Position numbers and translations under genes: made by a program | Notes under the pieces: generated by a model | The model's input: the letters and a program-made list of their open reading frames with translations, nothing else | The model's database searches: none | Told to the model about the DNA's origin: nothing | In this document: piece after piece, positions 1 to 8,325 of the stretch | Position numbering within the stretch: position 1 is the first letter of the stretch | Layout of the letters: every line of letters begins with the position of its first letter | Assembly (NCBI RefSeq): GCF_002013465.1 | Contig: NZ_MAFC01000013.1 | Coordinates: forward strand, 1 to 64,000 | Source: Mycobacterium sp. D16R12 | GTDB lineage: Bacteria; Actinomycetota; Actinomycetes; Mycobacteriales; Mycobacteriaceae | Direction: 5' to 3' | Length of the DNA: 64,000 bases

Positions 1-650
1 TCACAGAGCAGGGCGCGCCGGGAGACCTGACACCAGATCAGTTGATCGCCATCATGAATTCGCAGGGCCACGACTTGTCCAAGGAGAAGGCAGCCGAGTA
101 CGCGCCGCTGCTGGAGGCGGCGATGAAGGAGCGCGGTATCACCAGCCCCGCCCAGAAGGCTGCCTTCCTCGCGCAATTGGCCGCGGAGACTGGTGGTTTG
201 ACCAACTGGAGTGAGAACACTCCCGCCTCCGGCTACAACGTCGGGCGCGGACCCATCCAGCTGACGGGCCAAGGCAACTACGAGGCCGCCGGGAATGCGC
301 TGGGTATCGATTTATTGAACAACCCGGGGCTGGCGAGCGATCCGAAGTATGCGTTTCGGATTGCCGCATGGTTCGTCACCTCCGATGAGATGGGGAACGC
401 CATGGGCAAGTTGGGTGACGGTGGATGGGGTTCGGTGCCGTTCTTGGGAACGTACACAACGGGTTCCAACGGCGAACAGTTCGCGCAGTATGGTTCCGGC
501 AGCGGGTTCGAGGGAATGTCGCGCACCATCAACGGAGGAATGGCCGGGTGGCGTGGCCGGGCGGAGTTCTACGAGACCGCGCGGCAGGTACTCGGAGCGC
601 CGCCACTGGGGCCCTACCCACAACATCCAGAGGAGTCGCACGCCGGATGA
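1..650 (+). CDS. GH19 chitinase/lysozyme-like hydrolase, 5' end outside window
   Basis: The reading frame is open from position 3, so the gene begins upstream; the first internal start (TTG at 42) is probably not the true one. The visible part is a glycoside hydrolase family 19-like lysozyme/chitinase domain. A catalytic-type Glu lies in the helix AQLAAETGG, followed by GYNVGRGPIQLTGQGNY, the usual R-G-x-x-Q-L-T-G-x-x-N-Y signature, and the SDPKYAFRIAAWF helix. Such enzymes cleave beta-1,4 linked amino sugars (chitin or peptidoglycan). No signal peptide is visible because the N-terminus is missing. The last four bases (ATGA, 647-650) overlap the start of the lipoprotein gene, implying co-transcription. 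The exact substrate is not decidable here. Confidence 0.8.
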   Translation, partial: TEQGAPGDLTPDQLIAIMNSQGHDLSKEKAAEYAPLLEAAMKERGITSPAQKAAFLAQLAAETGGLTNWSENTPASGYNVGRGPIQLTGQGNYEAAGNALGIDLLNNPGLASDPKYAFRIAAWFVTSDEMGNAMGKLGDGGWGSVPFLGTYTTGSNGEQFAQYGSGSGFEGMSRTINGGMAGWRGRAEFYETARQVLGAPPLGPYPQHPEESHAG

Positions 651-1801
651 GAAACGGATACCGCCGGACAAGGGCATGGACAGGGGTCGGGGCGGTCGCG
701 GCCTTGCTACTCGGCGGCTGCGGCACGCCCAGCCGGCCAGCCGAACCGTCGCCGAAAACCTTTGTTTTTCAGACTCAGACATCGATTGGCCTGGTGCGGG
801 GATCGACGGTCGCGCTCCAATTGAAGCGGGTTGCTGGCTCCCCCACGGGCCCGGTGCCGCTGACCCGAGACGGCCGGCACATCTACAGCGCGGGTGTTTC
901 GGCCATCACGGTGGCCGACACTGCGAGCCTCGTGGAGCAGGAGATCGATTGCGGCGGAACATGCATAGGCTTTCTCCCACCGTTAGCCCCACTGGGCGAC
1001 GGAGTTGTGGGCGGCTTTGACCTCGGCGCCACAACCAATCCCAGTCAGGATGGTAAGACGACCACGGCGGCTGTGAAAGGGATCGACTTAAACGCTTCCG
1101 AGCGTCACGTCGAAGCTCTCGGGTCGATACCGCTCGCCGTACCGCAACCTGCGCAGTCGAATGTGGCTCCCTACACGTTCTTCCTCGATGCGGCACAGGG
1201 GGTGTATGTGTTCCTGCAGGCGGTTGTCTACCGGCCGACCAGGCCCTGGGAACTTGCCCAGACCCTCTACATCGTCAGGCCCGGAAGCACGCCGATGAGC
1301 CTGGGTGACTACGCCTTTCCGTCGGAGAGCGATGTCTGGGGTGCCGTTAGCCCAGATCGCAAGCGCCTGGCCGTCGGAAGCTACAGCACCGCCGAATCGA
1401 CGACGACCTGCTCCAGCGTCGGAGTGGATCTGTTCGACACGGCCACCGGAGAGCGGACCGCGATCCATCCGGATACACCCGCCGAGGGTGAGATCCAGTA
1501 CCGAGTGCGTCGAGCCTGGTGGGGCGCGGACGGCTCGCTCTACGTGAATTACCAACAGCGGCAATGTGATCAGAAGGCCGCCTGGTCCGCACCCGTGGTA
1601 TGGGCATACCTGAACGGCCACTGGGATCGGATCAGCACGCCTGGCCCGGCTCTTTTTGCGCTGAACCTCGGAGACGGAGAAACGGCAGTGGTCGAACCGA
1701 AGGGCCTCAACAGCGGCACTTTGTATCTCGTCGACAAGGGTGGAAATCGTACGCAAATCGCCGAGGACGTCACGGGGATCGCAGACATCCCACCCCGTTG
1801 A
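647..1801 (+). CDS. Predicted lipoprotein with beta-propeller-like body
   Basis: A 384-residue protein. I start it at ATG 647, in the ATGA overlap with the preceding hydrolase, because this puts a classic lipoprotein signal at the N-terminus: basic residues, a hydrophobic run, and the lipobox LLGGC with Cys at about residue 26. An open frame continues further upstream but only inside the hydrolase gene. The mature part has repeated motifs such as SPDRKRLAVGSYS, DGSLYVNYQ and GTLYLVDKGG, spaced like blades of a WD40/TolB-type propeller, which is inference from spacing only. It is probably anchored on the outer face of the membrane and translated with the cell-wall hydrolase. I do not recognise a specific function. 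Confidence 0.78.
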   Translation: MRNGYRRTRAWTGVGAVAALLLGGCGTPSRPAEPSPKTFVFQTQTSIGLVRGSTVALQLKRVAGSPTGPVPLTRDGRHIYSAGVSAITVADTASLVEQEIDCGGTCIGFLPPLAPLGDGVVGGFDLGATTNPSQDGKTTTAAVKGIDLNASERHVEALGSIPLAVPQPAQSNVAPYTFFLDAAQGVYVFLQAVVYRPTRPWELAQTLYIVRPGSTPMSLGDYAFPSESDVWGAVSPDRKRLAVGSYSTAESTTTCSSVGVDLFDTATGERTAIHPDTPAEGEIQYRVRRAWWGADGSLYVNYQQRQCDQKAAWSAPVVWAYLNGHWDRISTPGPALFALNLGDGETAVVEPKGLNSGTLYLVDKGGNRTQIAEDVTGIADIPPR

Positions 1802-1823
1802 CCAGGGAACGCGTCGAGCCGCG

Positions 1824-2591
1824 CTAGCCCGGTAACGTCAGTACCTGCGGCCCGTCCTTGGTGATGGCGACGGTGTGCTCGGAATGTGCACCCCGGGAGC
1901 CGTCGGCCATCCGGAGCGTCCACCCGTCCGGATCCACGGTCAGCCGATGGGTCCCGCGTCCGAACCACGGCTCCAATGCCAGCGTCAGCCCGGGCTCAAG
2001 CTTCAGCCCCCGGCCGGCGGTCCCCTTGTTCGGGACATGGGGATCTTCGTGCATGGTCCGGCCCAGACCGTGTCCACCGAAATCTGTGTTGATTCGGTAC
2101 TTGGCTCCCTCGGCCACCGTGGCAACTGCCGCCGAGATGTCACCAAGCCGGTTGCCCGGTTGAGCAGCCGCGATGGCCGCATCCAGCGCGGCTCGGGTGG
2201 TGTCGATGAGCCGCACGTCCTCGGGGTCTGGGGTGCCGACGACAACGCTCACCGCCGAGTCGGCCACCCAACCATCGATGCTCACGGCGAAATCCATGCT
2301 CAGCAGATCACCGTCGGCCAGCACGTAATCATGCGGCAGCCCGTGCAGCACCGCGTCATTCACCGACAGGCAGATGACATTGCGGAACGGTCCGCGCCCG
2401 AAAGAGGGGGAGTAGTCCCAGTAGCAGGACACCGCTCCGCGTTCGGTGACCATGTCACGCGCCCGCAGCTCCAAGTCCAGCAGATTGACTCCAGGCGCGG
2501 CGATCGCCGATAGGTCGGAGAGCACCGAGGCCACGAACCCGCCGGTTACCCCCATGCGCGCGATCTCCGCGGGCGATTTCAACTCGATCAC
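1824..2591 (-). CDS. map: Methionine aminopeptidase type I
   Basis: A 255-residue cytosolic metalloprotease that removes the initiator methionine. The five metal ligands of the pita-bread fold are present: D100 (SMDFAV), D111 (VADSAV), H174 (GGHGLG), E207 (ALEPW) and E238 (SEHTVAI). The substrate-site H83 (VLHGLP) is also there. It is a compact type without the N-terminal SH3-binding extension. GTG 2591 is chosen because AGGAGG lies just upstream on the minus strand (2597-2602). Mycobacteria normally have other map genes, so this is probably an accessory copy. It is divergent from an XRE regulator gene across a 75-bp gap with two identical palindromes, suggesting dedicated control. Confidence 0.93.
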   Translation of the reverse strand: MIELKSPAEIARMGVTGGFVASVLSDLSAIAAPGVNLLDLELRARDMVTERGAVSCYWDYSPSFGRGPFRNVICLSVNDAVLHGLPHDYVLADGDLLSMDFAVSIDGWVADSAVSVVVGTPDPEDVRLIDTTRAALDAAIAAAQPGNRLGDISAAVATVAEGAKYRINTDFGGHGLGRTMHEDPHVPNKGTAGRGLKLEPGLTLALEPWFGRGTHRLTVDPDGWTLRMADGSRGAHSEHTVAITKDGPQVLTLPG

Positions 2592-2606
2592 GCGTACCTC
2601 CTGGAC

Positions 2607-2620
2607 GGTATTTAAATACC
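2607..2620. promoter_or_regulatory. Palindromic operator O1 in map leader
   Basis: The 14-bp perfect palindrome GGTATTTAAATACC lies between map and its Shine-Dalgarno on one side and a TAAGGT -10-like element (minus strand, 2626-2621) on the other. It is identical in its core to O2, 28 bp away centre to centre. It is probably the binding site of the adjacent XRE protein. Confidence 0.8.
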
Positions 2621-2632
2621 ACCTTAGGGCTT

Positions 2633-2650
2633 TTGGTATTTAAATACCAA
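2633..2650. promoter_or_regulatory. Palindromic operator O2 before XRE gene
   Basis: An 18-bp perfect palindrome, TTGGTATTTAAATACCAA, sharing its 14-bp core with O1. It ends 4 bp before a TAGAGT -10 element (2654-2659) of the rightward gene and covers its -35 area, so a bound regulator should block that promoter and probably the map promoter too. Confidence 0.8.
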
Positions 2651-2666
2651 GACTAGAGTGGGCTGC

Positions 2667-2933
2667 ATGGTTCGTCAGCCGCTCACCGCAGAGCAACTCG
2701 CCGCGGGTAAGCGTCTGGGTGGGCTGCTGCGCGCCGCGCGCGGCGACCGGCTCCTCGACGACGTCGCCCGCGCGTCGGGGATCTCCCCGGAAACCTTGCG
2801 CAAGATTGAGACCGGACGGCTCCCCACGCCCGCATTTGGCGCCGTCGTCCAGCTGGCCGCGACCCTGCATCTCGACCTCAACGACGTCGCGGCTGCTTGG
2901 CAGGAAGAGGCCAAGATCGGCGCAGCGTCCTAA
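2667..2933 (+). CDS. XRE-family HTH regulator
   Basis: A protein of 88 residues that is almost entirely one helix-turn-helix domain. The helices contain LRAARGDRLLDDVARASGISPETLRKIETGRLPTP, split here by function: DDVARASGIS is the first HTH helix and turn, and PETLRKIETG is the recognition helix. I use ATG 2667 because TAGAGT (2654-2659) lies exactly 7 nt upstream, fitting a leaderless transcript; GTG 2658 is an in-frame alternative. It is the obvious candidate to bind the two GGTATTTAAATACC palindromes and to repress itself and map. No ligand or protease domain is present. XRE type is clear; the target is inferred from position. Confidence 0.88.
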   Translation: MVRQPLTAEQLAAGKRLGGLLRAARGDRLLDDVARASGISPETLRKIETGRLPTPAFGAVVQLAATLHLDLNDVAAAWQEEAKIGAAS

Positions 2934-2958
2934 CCGCCGCGGCCGTAAAATCGGCCGG

Positions 2959-4293
2959 ATGCACAGCTGGGGTGGGGAGATGCGGCTGCCACGTGGCGTC
3001 GCGCTGGGTGCGTTGGTCGTGGCAGTCCTGGCCATGGTGGTCCACAATCGCCTCGTCCCCTTCGACACGCGGTTCTTCGGGCTGGCCGACAACGGCTACG
3101 ACCTGGACACCTACCGGGCCGCGGTCCGCGGGCTCTGGGATGGCAAGCGGCTGTACGAAGCCCCGGCGCTGAATCAGGCCTGGTTCGTCTACCCACCCTT
3201 CGCGACGCTGGTTCTCGCACCGCTTGCCTGGGCGTCGTTCTCCGTCGCGAAGGGGGTGCTGCTTGCGCTGTCCATCGCCGCGTTGGCGGTGATCGCGTGG
3301 CGCATCCTGCGGTTGGCCGGCGTGCGTGCGGATATCCGGCTGGCCACGCTGAGTGCCGCACTCGCGGTGGTCGTCATCGACATCGAGCCGGTGCAGGCCA
3401 CCCTCTGGTGGGGGCAGGTCAATGCCCTGCTCATGGCGATGGTGATCGTGGACCTGGTGCGACCGAACCAGGGACGGTGGCAGGGGATCGGCCTCGGCCT
3501 TGCCGCGGGTATCAAGCTCACCCCGCTGATCTTTCTGCCCTACCTGCTGCTCACCCGGCAATGGCGTGCTTCCGTGACCGCGACGGCGACCTTCGCCGCC
3601 ACCGCGGCGCTGACCTGGCCACTGCTGTCGCGCGACAGCACATGGTTCTGGAGTCATCTAGGGGACACCGCGCACATCAGTCGGATTGATCACCTGGCGA
3701 ACCAGTCGATCAACGGATTCCTGGCTCGGTACTTCTTTCCGCATGCACGCCCGGAGTGGTTATGGACTGTGTTGAGTCTCTTGATGCTTGCCACAGGTAT
3801 GGCGGTCGCAGTGTGGGCGCACCGCAGGGGAGAGCGGGTGCTGGCAGTGGTGTTGGTGGGACTTACCGGCTGCGCGGTATCACCGTTCAGCTGGGCCGCG
3901 CACTGGGTGTGGTTCGCCCCCGCGGTCATCTGGCTCGTCGCGAAGGCGTGCACCACCGGGCGGCCATGGTCGAGTGGATGGGCCTGGCGCGCGGTGGGGC
4001 TGTTCGCGATGGTCTTCATGTGGACCCTGCACCGGCCGGGTCGCGGGCACACCACGATCTACTTCAGCGGGGTGTATTGGAACTTCCTGGACCTGCGACC
4101 GTTCTGGATAGGCCAGCTGATGAGCGGCTGGTACCCATTGGCGTTCTTGTGCTTCATGATCGGCGCCGTCAGCTGGCTGCGGCTCAGCACGCCGATGGAG
4201 TTTGACGAACTGGACGAGCTGGCGATGCTGTCTGCGGAAATTGAAGACTATCCGCCAGATAATCGTGATGAGGAGCTGGCGGTACGCGCCTAG
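2959..4293 (+). CDS. GT87 (DUF2029) polyprenol-dependent mannosyltransferase-like membrane protein
   Basis: A 444-residue membrane protein with about ten hydrophobic segments. It has the GT-C features of family GT87, including an acidic first loop (DNGYDLDTYRAA), WFVYPPFATLVLAP, WWGQVNALL, GLAAGIKLTPLIFLPYLL, and LANQSINGF. GT87 includes PimE and the alpha-1,2 mannosyltransferases of lipoarabinomannan synthesis, which use polyprenyl-phosphomannose on the outer face of the membrane. ATG 2959 is preferred because TAAAAT (2946-2951) stands 7 nt before it, a leaderless layout; ATG 2980 is the alternative. The C-terminal 30 residues are acidic and cytosolic. The acceptor sugar cannot be assigned. 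Its stop codon overlaps the -10 element of the next gene. Confidence 0.85.
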   Translation: MHSWGGEMRLPRGVALGALVVAVLAMVVHNRLVPFDTRFFGLADNGYDLDTYRAAVRGLWDGKRLYEAPALNQAWFVYPPFATLVLAPLAWASFSVAKGVLLALSIAALAVIAWRILRLAGVRADIRLATLSAALAVVVIDIEPVQATLWWGQVNALLMAMVIVDLVRPNQGRWQGIGLGLAAGIKLTPLIFLPYLLLTRQWRASVTATATFAATAALTWPLLSRDSTWFWSHLGDTAHISRIDHLANQSINGFLARYFFPHARPEWLWTVLSLLMLATGMAVAVWAHRRGERVLAVVLVGLTGCAVSPFSWAAHWVWFAPAVIWLVAKACTTGRPWSSGWAWRAVGLFAMVFMWTLHRPGRGHTTIYFSGVYWNFLDLRPFWIGQLMSGWYPLAFLCFMIGAVSWLRLSTPMEFDELDELAMLSAEIEDYPPDNRDEELAVRA

Positions 4294-4303
4294 AGTCCAG
4301 GAC

Positions 4304-5314
4304 ATGGACCCCGTCGCCGCCCTGCGTGAGATCGCCTATTACAAGGAACTCGCTCGCGAGGAGTCGCGACGCGTCATGGCGTACCGCAAGGCCGCCGACG
4401 TTATCGCCGCGCTCAGTCCCGAAGAACGAGAACGTCATGGGGCCGGCAAGACCTGGAAGAGTCTGACGGGCCTGGGGCCCAAAACCGCGACCGTCGCCGC
4501 CGAGGCCTGGGCCGGCAAGGTGCCCGTCACTCTCGAACAGCTGCGCGCGAGCGCCAAGAGCACCGGCGGTGGCACCATGCGGGCCGCACTCAAGGGGGAC
4601 CTGCACCTGCATTCGAACTGGTCGGACGGGTCGGTGCCCATCGAAGAGATGATGAGTGCCGCCAAGGCGCTTGGTCACGAATACTGTGCGCTCACCGATC
4701 ATTCGCCCCGCCTGCGCGTGGCCAATGGTCTGTCGGGGGAGCGGCTGCGCGCGCAGCTGAAGGTCATCGATGGACTACGCGATCAGATGGCGCCCATGCG
4801 AATCCTCACCGGTATCGAGGTTGACATCCTGGACGACGGCGCACTTGACCAGGACCCCGAGCTTCTCGACCAGCTCGACATCGTTGTCGCGAGTGTGCAT
4901 TCCAAGCTTGCGATGGACTCCGCCGCGATGACCCGCCGCATGATTGCCGCCGTCACCAACCCGCGCGTCGATGTGCTGGGGCACTGCACGGGACGGCTGG
5001 TGGAGGGGGAGCGGGGCACCCGCGGTGAATCGAAATTCGATGCGGCAGAAGTCTTCCGCGCCTGCCGTGACTCGGGCACCGCCGTCGAGATCAACTCCCG
5101 CCCGGAGCGGCGCGATCCGCCGCGCCGGCTGCTTGACCTCGCGCTGAACATTGGCTGCGACTTCTCCATTGACACCGACGCGCACGCGCCGGGGCAGCTG
5201 GAATTCTCCGGATACGGCTGCGAGCGAGCGCTTGAGGCCGGCGTTCCCGAAGAACGAGTGATCAACACCTGGCCCGTTGAGCAGCTGTTGGCCAGGACCA
5301 CGCAGCACGGCTGA
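4304..5314 (+). CDS. PHP-domain metallohydrolase with N-terminal HhH/pol-X-like region
   Basis: A 336-residue protein. The first 90 residues resemble the helix-hairpin-helix 8-kDa part of X-family DNA polymerases (YRKAADVIAAL, LTGLGPKTATVAAEAW). A complete PHP domain follows with metal ligands in GDLHLHSNWSDG, ALTDHSPR, TGIEVDIL, ASVHSK, LGHCTG and DTDAHAP. PHP domains hydrolyse phosphoesters, often in DNA repair or as histidinol phosphatases. The polymerase palm is missing, so this is a PHP protein rather than a full PolX. ATG 4304 is chosen because TAGAGT (4291-4296) lies 7 nt upstream; that element overlaps the stop of the GT87 gene. A role in DNA repair is only inferred. Confidence 0.85.
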   Translation: MDPVAALREIAYYKELAREESRRVMAYRKAADVIAALSPEERERHGAGKTWKSLTGLGPKTATVAAEAWAGKVPVTLEQLRASAKSTGGGTMRAALKGDLHLHSNWSDGSVPIEEMMSAAKALGHEYCALTDHSPRLRVANGLSGERLRAQLKVIDGLRDQMAPMRILTGIEVDILDDGALDQDPELLDQLDIVVASVHSKLAMDSAAMTRRMIAAVTNPRVDVLGHCTGRLVEGERGTRGESKFDAAEVFRACRDSGTAVEINSRPERRDPPRRLLDLALNIGCDFSIDTDAHAPGQLEFSGYGCERALEAGVPEERVINTWPVEQLLARTTQHG

Positions 5315-5321
5315 CCGCCTA

Positions 5322-5356
5322 TTGACACTTTGAACATATTCGCGCAAAGTGTTCAA
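5322..5356. promoter_or_regulatory. Promoter with inverted-repeat operator before TetR gene
   Basis: TTGACACTTTG (5322-5332) faces CAAAGTGTTCAA (5345-5356), an inverted repeat with one extra base in the right arm. TTGACA at 5322-5327 also fits a -35 box. The repeat ends two bases before the GTG start of the TetR gene, so it is probably its autoregulatory operator. Confidence 0.65.
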
Positions 5357-5358
5357 GC

Positions 5359-5952
5359 GTGAAGCTTGTGAAGACGACGGGCCCGCGCGGTGAGGTACCC
5401 GAGCCAATCGTCGCGGCCGTCGCACAGACCCTGGTCCGCTCGGGAATTCAACGTTTCAGCCTGTCGGCCGCCGCCGACGAGGCGGGCGTCTCCCGCGGAA
5501 CCATCTACAACTGGTTCGGTGGCAAGAAAGAAGCCATCGACGTCGCCGTCGGCTTCATCGCCGGAGCTTTCATCGAACTGTTCGCAGGGGCGGTGAGCGC
5601 GAGGACCACCCTGACCGACCAGGTCGGCGAGGCGGCGGTGCGCATCAGCGATCACCGAGCCTGGTCTGATCGCCTGGACCCGACGCTGCACGTGTCCAAC
5701 GTGCTGGAGCTGGTGCTCGACGAATGCGGTGATGATCTGATGCGCCGGTCGGTCGAGTTCTGGGCACCGCAGGTCGAGGCCGCCAAGGAGCGCGGTGAGA
5801 TCGGCAAGGATGTCGACGCCACCGAAGGCGCCGAATGGATCATGCGAACGCTGATGAGTATCGAAGTGCTGCCTGCCATCTCGGTGAATCTGAAGGACCC
5901 GGCCGTGGTGCGCGACTACTTCTCCCGATTCATCTTGCGCGGACTCACATGA
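5359..5952 (+). CDS. TetR-family regulator of the BVMO/P450 cluster
   Basis: A 197-residue TetR-type repressor. The N-terminal HTH is RFSLSAAADEAGVSRGTIYNWFGGKKEA (residues about 32-60, with recognition helix SRGTIYNWF), followed by an all-helical ligand domain. GTG 5359 is the first start after the inverted-repeat promoter at 5322-5356. The gene overlaps the following BVMO by ATGA (5949-5952), so regulator and enzymes are one transcription unit: TetR, BVMO, SDR, P450, BVMO. The likely inducer is a substrate or product of these oxidations, such as a ketone or steroid/terpenoid, but this is inference. The family call is secure. Confidence 0.9.
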   Translation: MKLVKTTGPRGEVPEPIVAAVAQTLVRSGIQRFSLSAAADEAGVSRGTIYNWFGGKKEAIDVAVGFIAGAFIELFAGAVSARTTLTDQVGEAAVRISDHRAWSDRLDPTLHVSNVLELVLDECGDDLMRRSVEFWAPQVEAAKERGEIGKDVDATEGAEWIMRTLMSIEVLPAISVNLKDPAVVRDYFSRFILRGLT

Positions 5953-7511
5953 GCGACATCGACTGTCAAGTGGCGATCGTCGGGGCGGGTCCGGGCGGTA
6001 TCGCCGCCGCTCACTACCTGCGTCAACAGGGTATCGACGACTTCGTGATCTTGGATCGTGCCGAGGATTTCGGTGGCACCTGGCGCGACAACACCTATCC
6101 AGGTCTTGGCGTCGATATCCCGGTGCTGTTCTACCAGTTGAGTTTTGCGCGAACTGGCAGGTGGAACAAGCTATTCGCCGACGGCGCCGAAATCCAGCGC
6201 TATCACCTGTCGGTGGCGGACGAATTGGGGTTGCGCCAGCACTTTCAGGGAGGCAGCGCCGTCACCGCGGAACGCTGGAACGAGGACGGCGGACACTGGG
6301 AACTGACCGTGGCCGGGAAGCCGGCCATTCGGGCCCGGTACGTCATCAGTGCGGTGGGCGGATACATCGACATCAAACCCGGCCCCGATATCCCTGGCCT
6401 CAACGACTTCCGCGGCAGAACCATGCGGCCCAATGCGTGGGACCACACCTACGATTACGCGGGTAAGCGTGTCGCGGTGATAGGCACCGGCTCCAGCGGC
6501 ATCCAGATTGCCCCCGCTATTGCCGGCACGGCCGACTCGGTCACCACATTCCAGCGCACCCCCGCATGGATTATTCCGAAACCCAACCCCGGTCTCTCGC
6601 CCCGTGCCCAGCGGATGCTGAGTGCACCGTTCGTGCTGACAGCTATCAACGCGCTGATCGTCGGAGCCATGGATGCCGCGCAGGCGGTGCTGTTCCATCT
6701 GCTGCCGCTATTGCCGGAAGCATTGTTACGCAAAATGATTCCTCGTTACGACGGCTTGGCGCGGCGGTGGTACCGCAAGTTGCTGGCAGACACTGTCAGG
6801 GACCCTGCGTTGCGTGACGCCCTGATGCCCGGCTACGGGATTCTCGCGCGCCGCACCGTCTTGTCCAATGATTTCCTGCAGGCCGTCGATGCCGGGACGG
6901 TGCGGCTGGTTACCGACCCCATCGTGCGCGTCACCGAAACCGGTATCGAGACCAGCGACGGCACACATCACGATGTCGACCTCTTGGTCTTGGCGACCGG
7001 GTACGAGATCTACACCGACCCGGAGCACTACAAGATCGGAACTGTCCGGGGCCGTGACGGATTTGACCTGGGCGAGTACTACCGTGACCACGAGATGCGA
7101 ACCTACGGCGGCTCGGCGCTACCGGGCCTGCCCAACCGGTGGGTGTTGGTGGGCCCCGAGGGAAACCAAGGGCAGGGATGGCACGCCATGGTGGAGGCCA
7201 ATGCGCGCCACGCCGCCCGCGTCATTGCCGAATCCAGTCGCACCCGCCGAGAGGTCGCGGAAGTAAGGCAACACGCCTTCGACAAATGGGTACGCCGGAT
7301 GGTCCATCAGGGCAAGGCGATCCGCCTATATGCCACCGACTGCCAGCCGCCGCTGAGCACCTACTTCGTCAACTCCAAGGGTGAGGCCCGCTACTACCGA
7401 CCCCAAACAGTGAGTGAAATGAACTGGTTTTCAAGGCATTCCCCACTATCGGACTACTCATTTCGTCCCGTATCCCTGGAAGCAAAGGTGTTTCATGAGC
7501 AATCAGTCTGA
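5949..7511 (+). CDS. Flavin-dependent monooxygenase, Baeyer-Villiger type with altered fingerprint
   Basis: A 520-residue FAD/NADPH monooxygenase. The FAD Rossmann motif GAGPGG is at residues 12-17, FGGTWRDNTYPGLGVDIP follows, and the NADPH motif GTGSSG is at 179-184. The BVMO fingerprint FxGxxxHxxxW(P/D) is present at 154-165 except that the His is Arg160. Class B enzymes insert oxygen next to a ketone or oxidise heteroatoms; loss of the His may shift activity to N- or S-oxidation or hydroxylation. ATG 5949 overlaps the TetR stop by ATGA. The end overlaps the SDR start by 17 bp. The substrate is unknown. Confidence 0.87.
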   Translation: MSDIDCQVAIVGAGPGGIAAAHYLRQQGIDDFVILDRAEDFGGTWRDNTYPGLGVDIPVLFYQLSFARTGRWNKLFADGAEIQRYHLSVADELGLRQHFQGGSAVTAERWNEDGGHWELTVAGKPAIRARYVISAVGGYIDIKPGPDIPGLNDFRGRTMRPNAWDHTYDYAGKRVAVIGTGSSGIQIAPAIAGTADSVTTFQRTPAWIIPKPNPGLSPRAQRMLSAPFVLTAINALIVGAMDAAQAVLFHLLPLLPEALLRKMIPRYDGLARRWYRKLLADTVRDPALRDALMPGYGILARRTVLSNDFLQAVDAGTVRLVTDPIVRVTETGIETSDGTHHDVDLLVLATGYEIYTDPEHYKIGTVRGRDGFDLGEYYRDHEMRTYGGSALPGLPNRWVLVGPEGNQGQGWHAMVEANARHAARVIAESSRTRREVAEVRQHAFDKWVRRMVHQGKAIRLYATDCQPPLSTYFVNSKGEARYYRPQTVSEMNWFSRHSPLSDYSFRPVSLEAKVFHEQSV

Positions 7512-8325
7512 CAAGCCGCTCGCCGGGCGCGTCGCCTACATCACCGGCGCGGGGCGCGGCCAGGGCCGTGCGCACGCCGTTCGATTGGCCGCGGACGGAG
7601 CCGACATTGTGGCCATCGACACCTGCGACAAGCCTTCGCCCTACAACGAGTACCCGGCCACCACTGCCGAAGATTTTGACGAAACCGTTTCAGCGGTGCG
7701 GGATCTAGGCCGCGAGATTATCGCCGAACGCGTCGACGTGCGCGACCTCGCCGGACAGCAGAAGGTGATCAACGAGGCGATCACACGATTCGGCCGCCTG
7801 GACATCGTGGTGGCCAACGCGGGCATCGCGAGCTGGGCGCGGCTGTGGGAGATCGAGGCCGACCAGTGGCGTGATGTCATCGACGTCAATCTGACGGGCG
7901 TGTGGAACACCATCAAGGCGGCGGTCCCCGCGATGATCGAAGCCGGTAACGGTGGATCCATCATCACGGTCAGCTCCTCTGCAGGGATCAAAGCCATGCC
8001 CGGTTGCGGCCACTATGTGGCGGCCAAGTTCGGGGTGGTGGGGCTGACGAACTCGCTCGCGGTCGAGCTGGGGGAGTACGGGATTCGTGTCAACTCCATC
8101 CACCCTTACGGAACCAATACGCCGCTGGCGGCGGACGAGTCGGTGCTGCGGATGTTCGAGAAGCACCCGGCATACCTACAGAGCTTCAGCCAGACACTGG
8201 TGGACAATGACAGGCTCGTCGAACCCGCCGAAATCGCTGAGGTGGTGGCCTGGCTCGCCGGCGACGTATCCGGCGTCATGACAGGAGCTCAAATTCCCGT
8301 CGACAAGGGGTACCTGAAGCGATGA
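7495..8325 (+). CDS. Mycofactocin-coupled SDR family oxidoreductase
   Basis: A 276-residue short-chain dehydrogenase. The NAD motif TGAGRGQG is at 17-24. The inserted stretch DTCDKPSPYNEYPATTAEDFDETV (broken here as residues about 42-65), placed after strand beta2, is typical of mycofactocin-associated SDRs, which keep NAD tightly bound and pass electrons to mycofactocin. NAG is at 108-110. The catalytic residues are Ser near 161, Tyr174 and Lys178 (YVAAK). ATG 7495 lies inside the end of the BVMO gene. The stop overlaps the P450 start by ATGA. It probably oxidises an alcohol to the ketone used by the BVMOs. Confidence 0.88.
   Translation: MSNQSDKPLAGRVAYITGAGRGQGRAHAVRLAADGADIVAIDTCDKPSPYNEYPATTAEDFDETVSAVRDLGREIIAERVDVRDLAGQQKVINEAITRFGRLDIVVANAGIASWARLWEIEADQWRDVIDVNLTGVWNTIKAAVPAMIEAGNGGSIITVSSSAGIKAMPGCGHYVAAKFGVVGLTNSLAVELGEYGIRVNSIHPYGTNTPLAADESVLRMFEKHPAYLQSFSQTLVDNDRLVEPAEIAEVVAWLAGDVSGVMTGAQIPVDKGYLKR

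Noticed and set aside
1824..2933. MetAP-XRE pair as a toxin-antitoxin system
   Set aside because: MetAP with all ligands is a normal enzyme and the pair is divergent, unlike typical toxin-antitoxin operons; regulation is the simpler reading.
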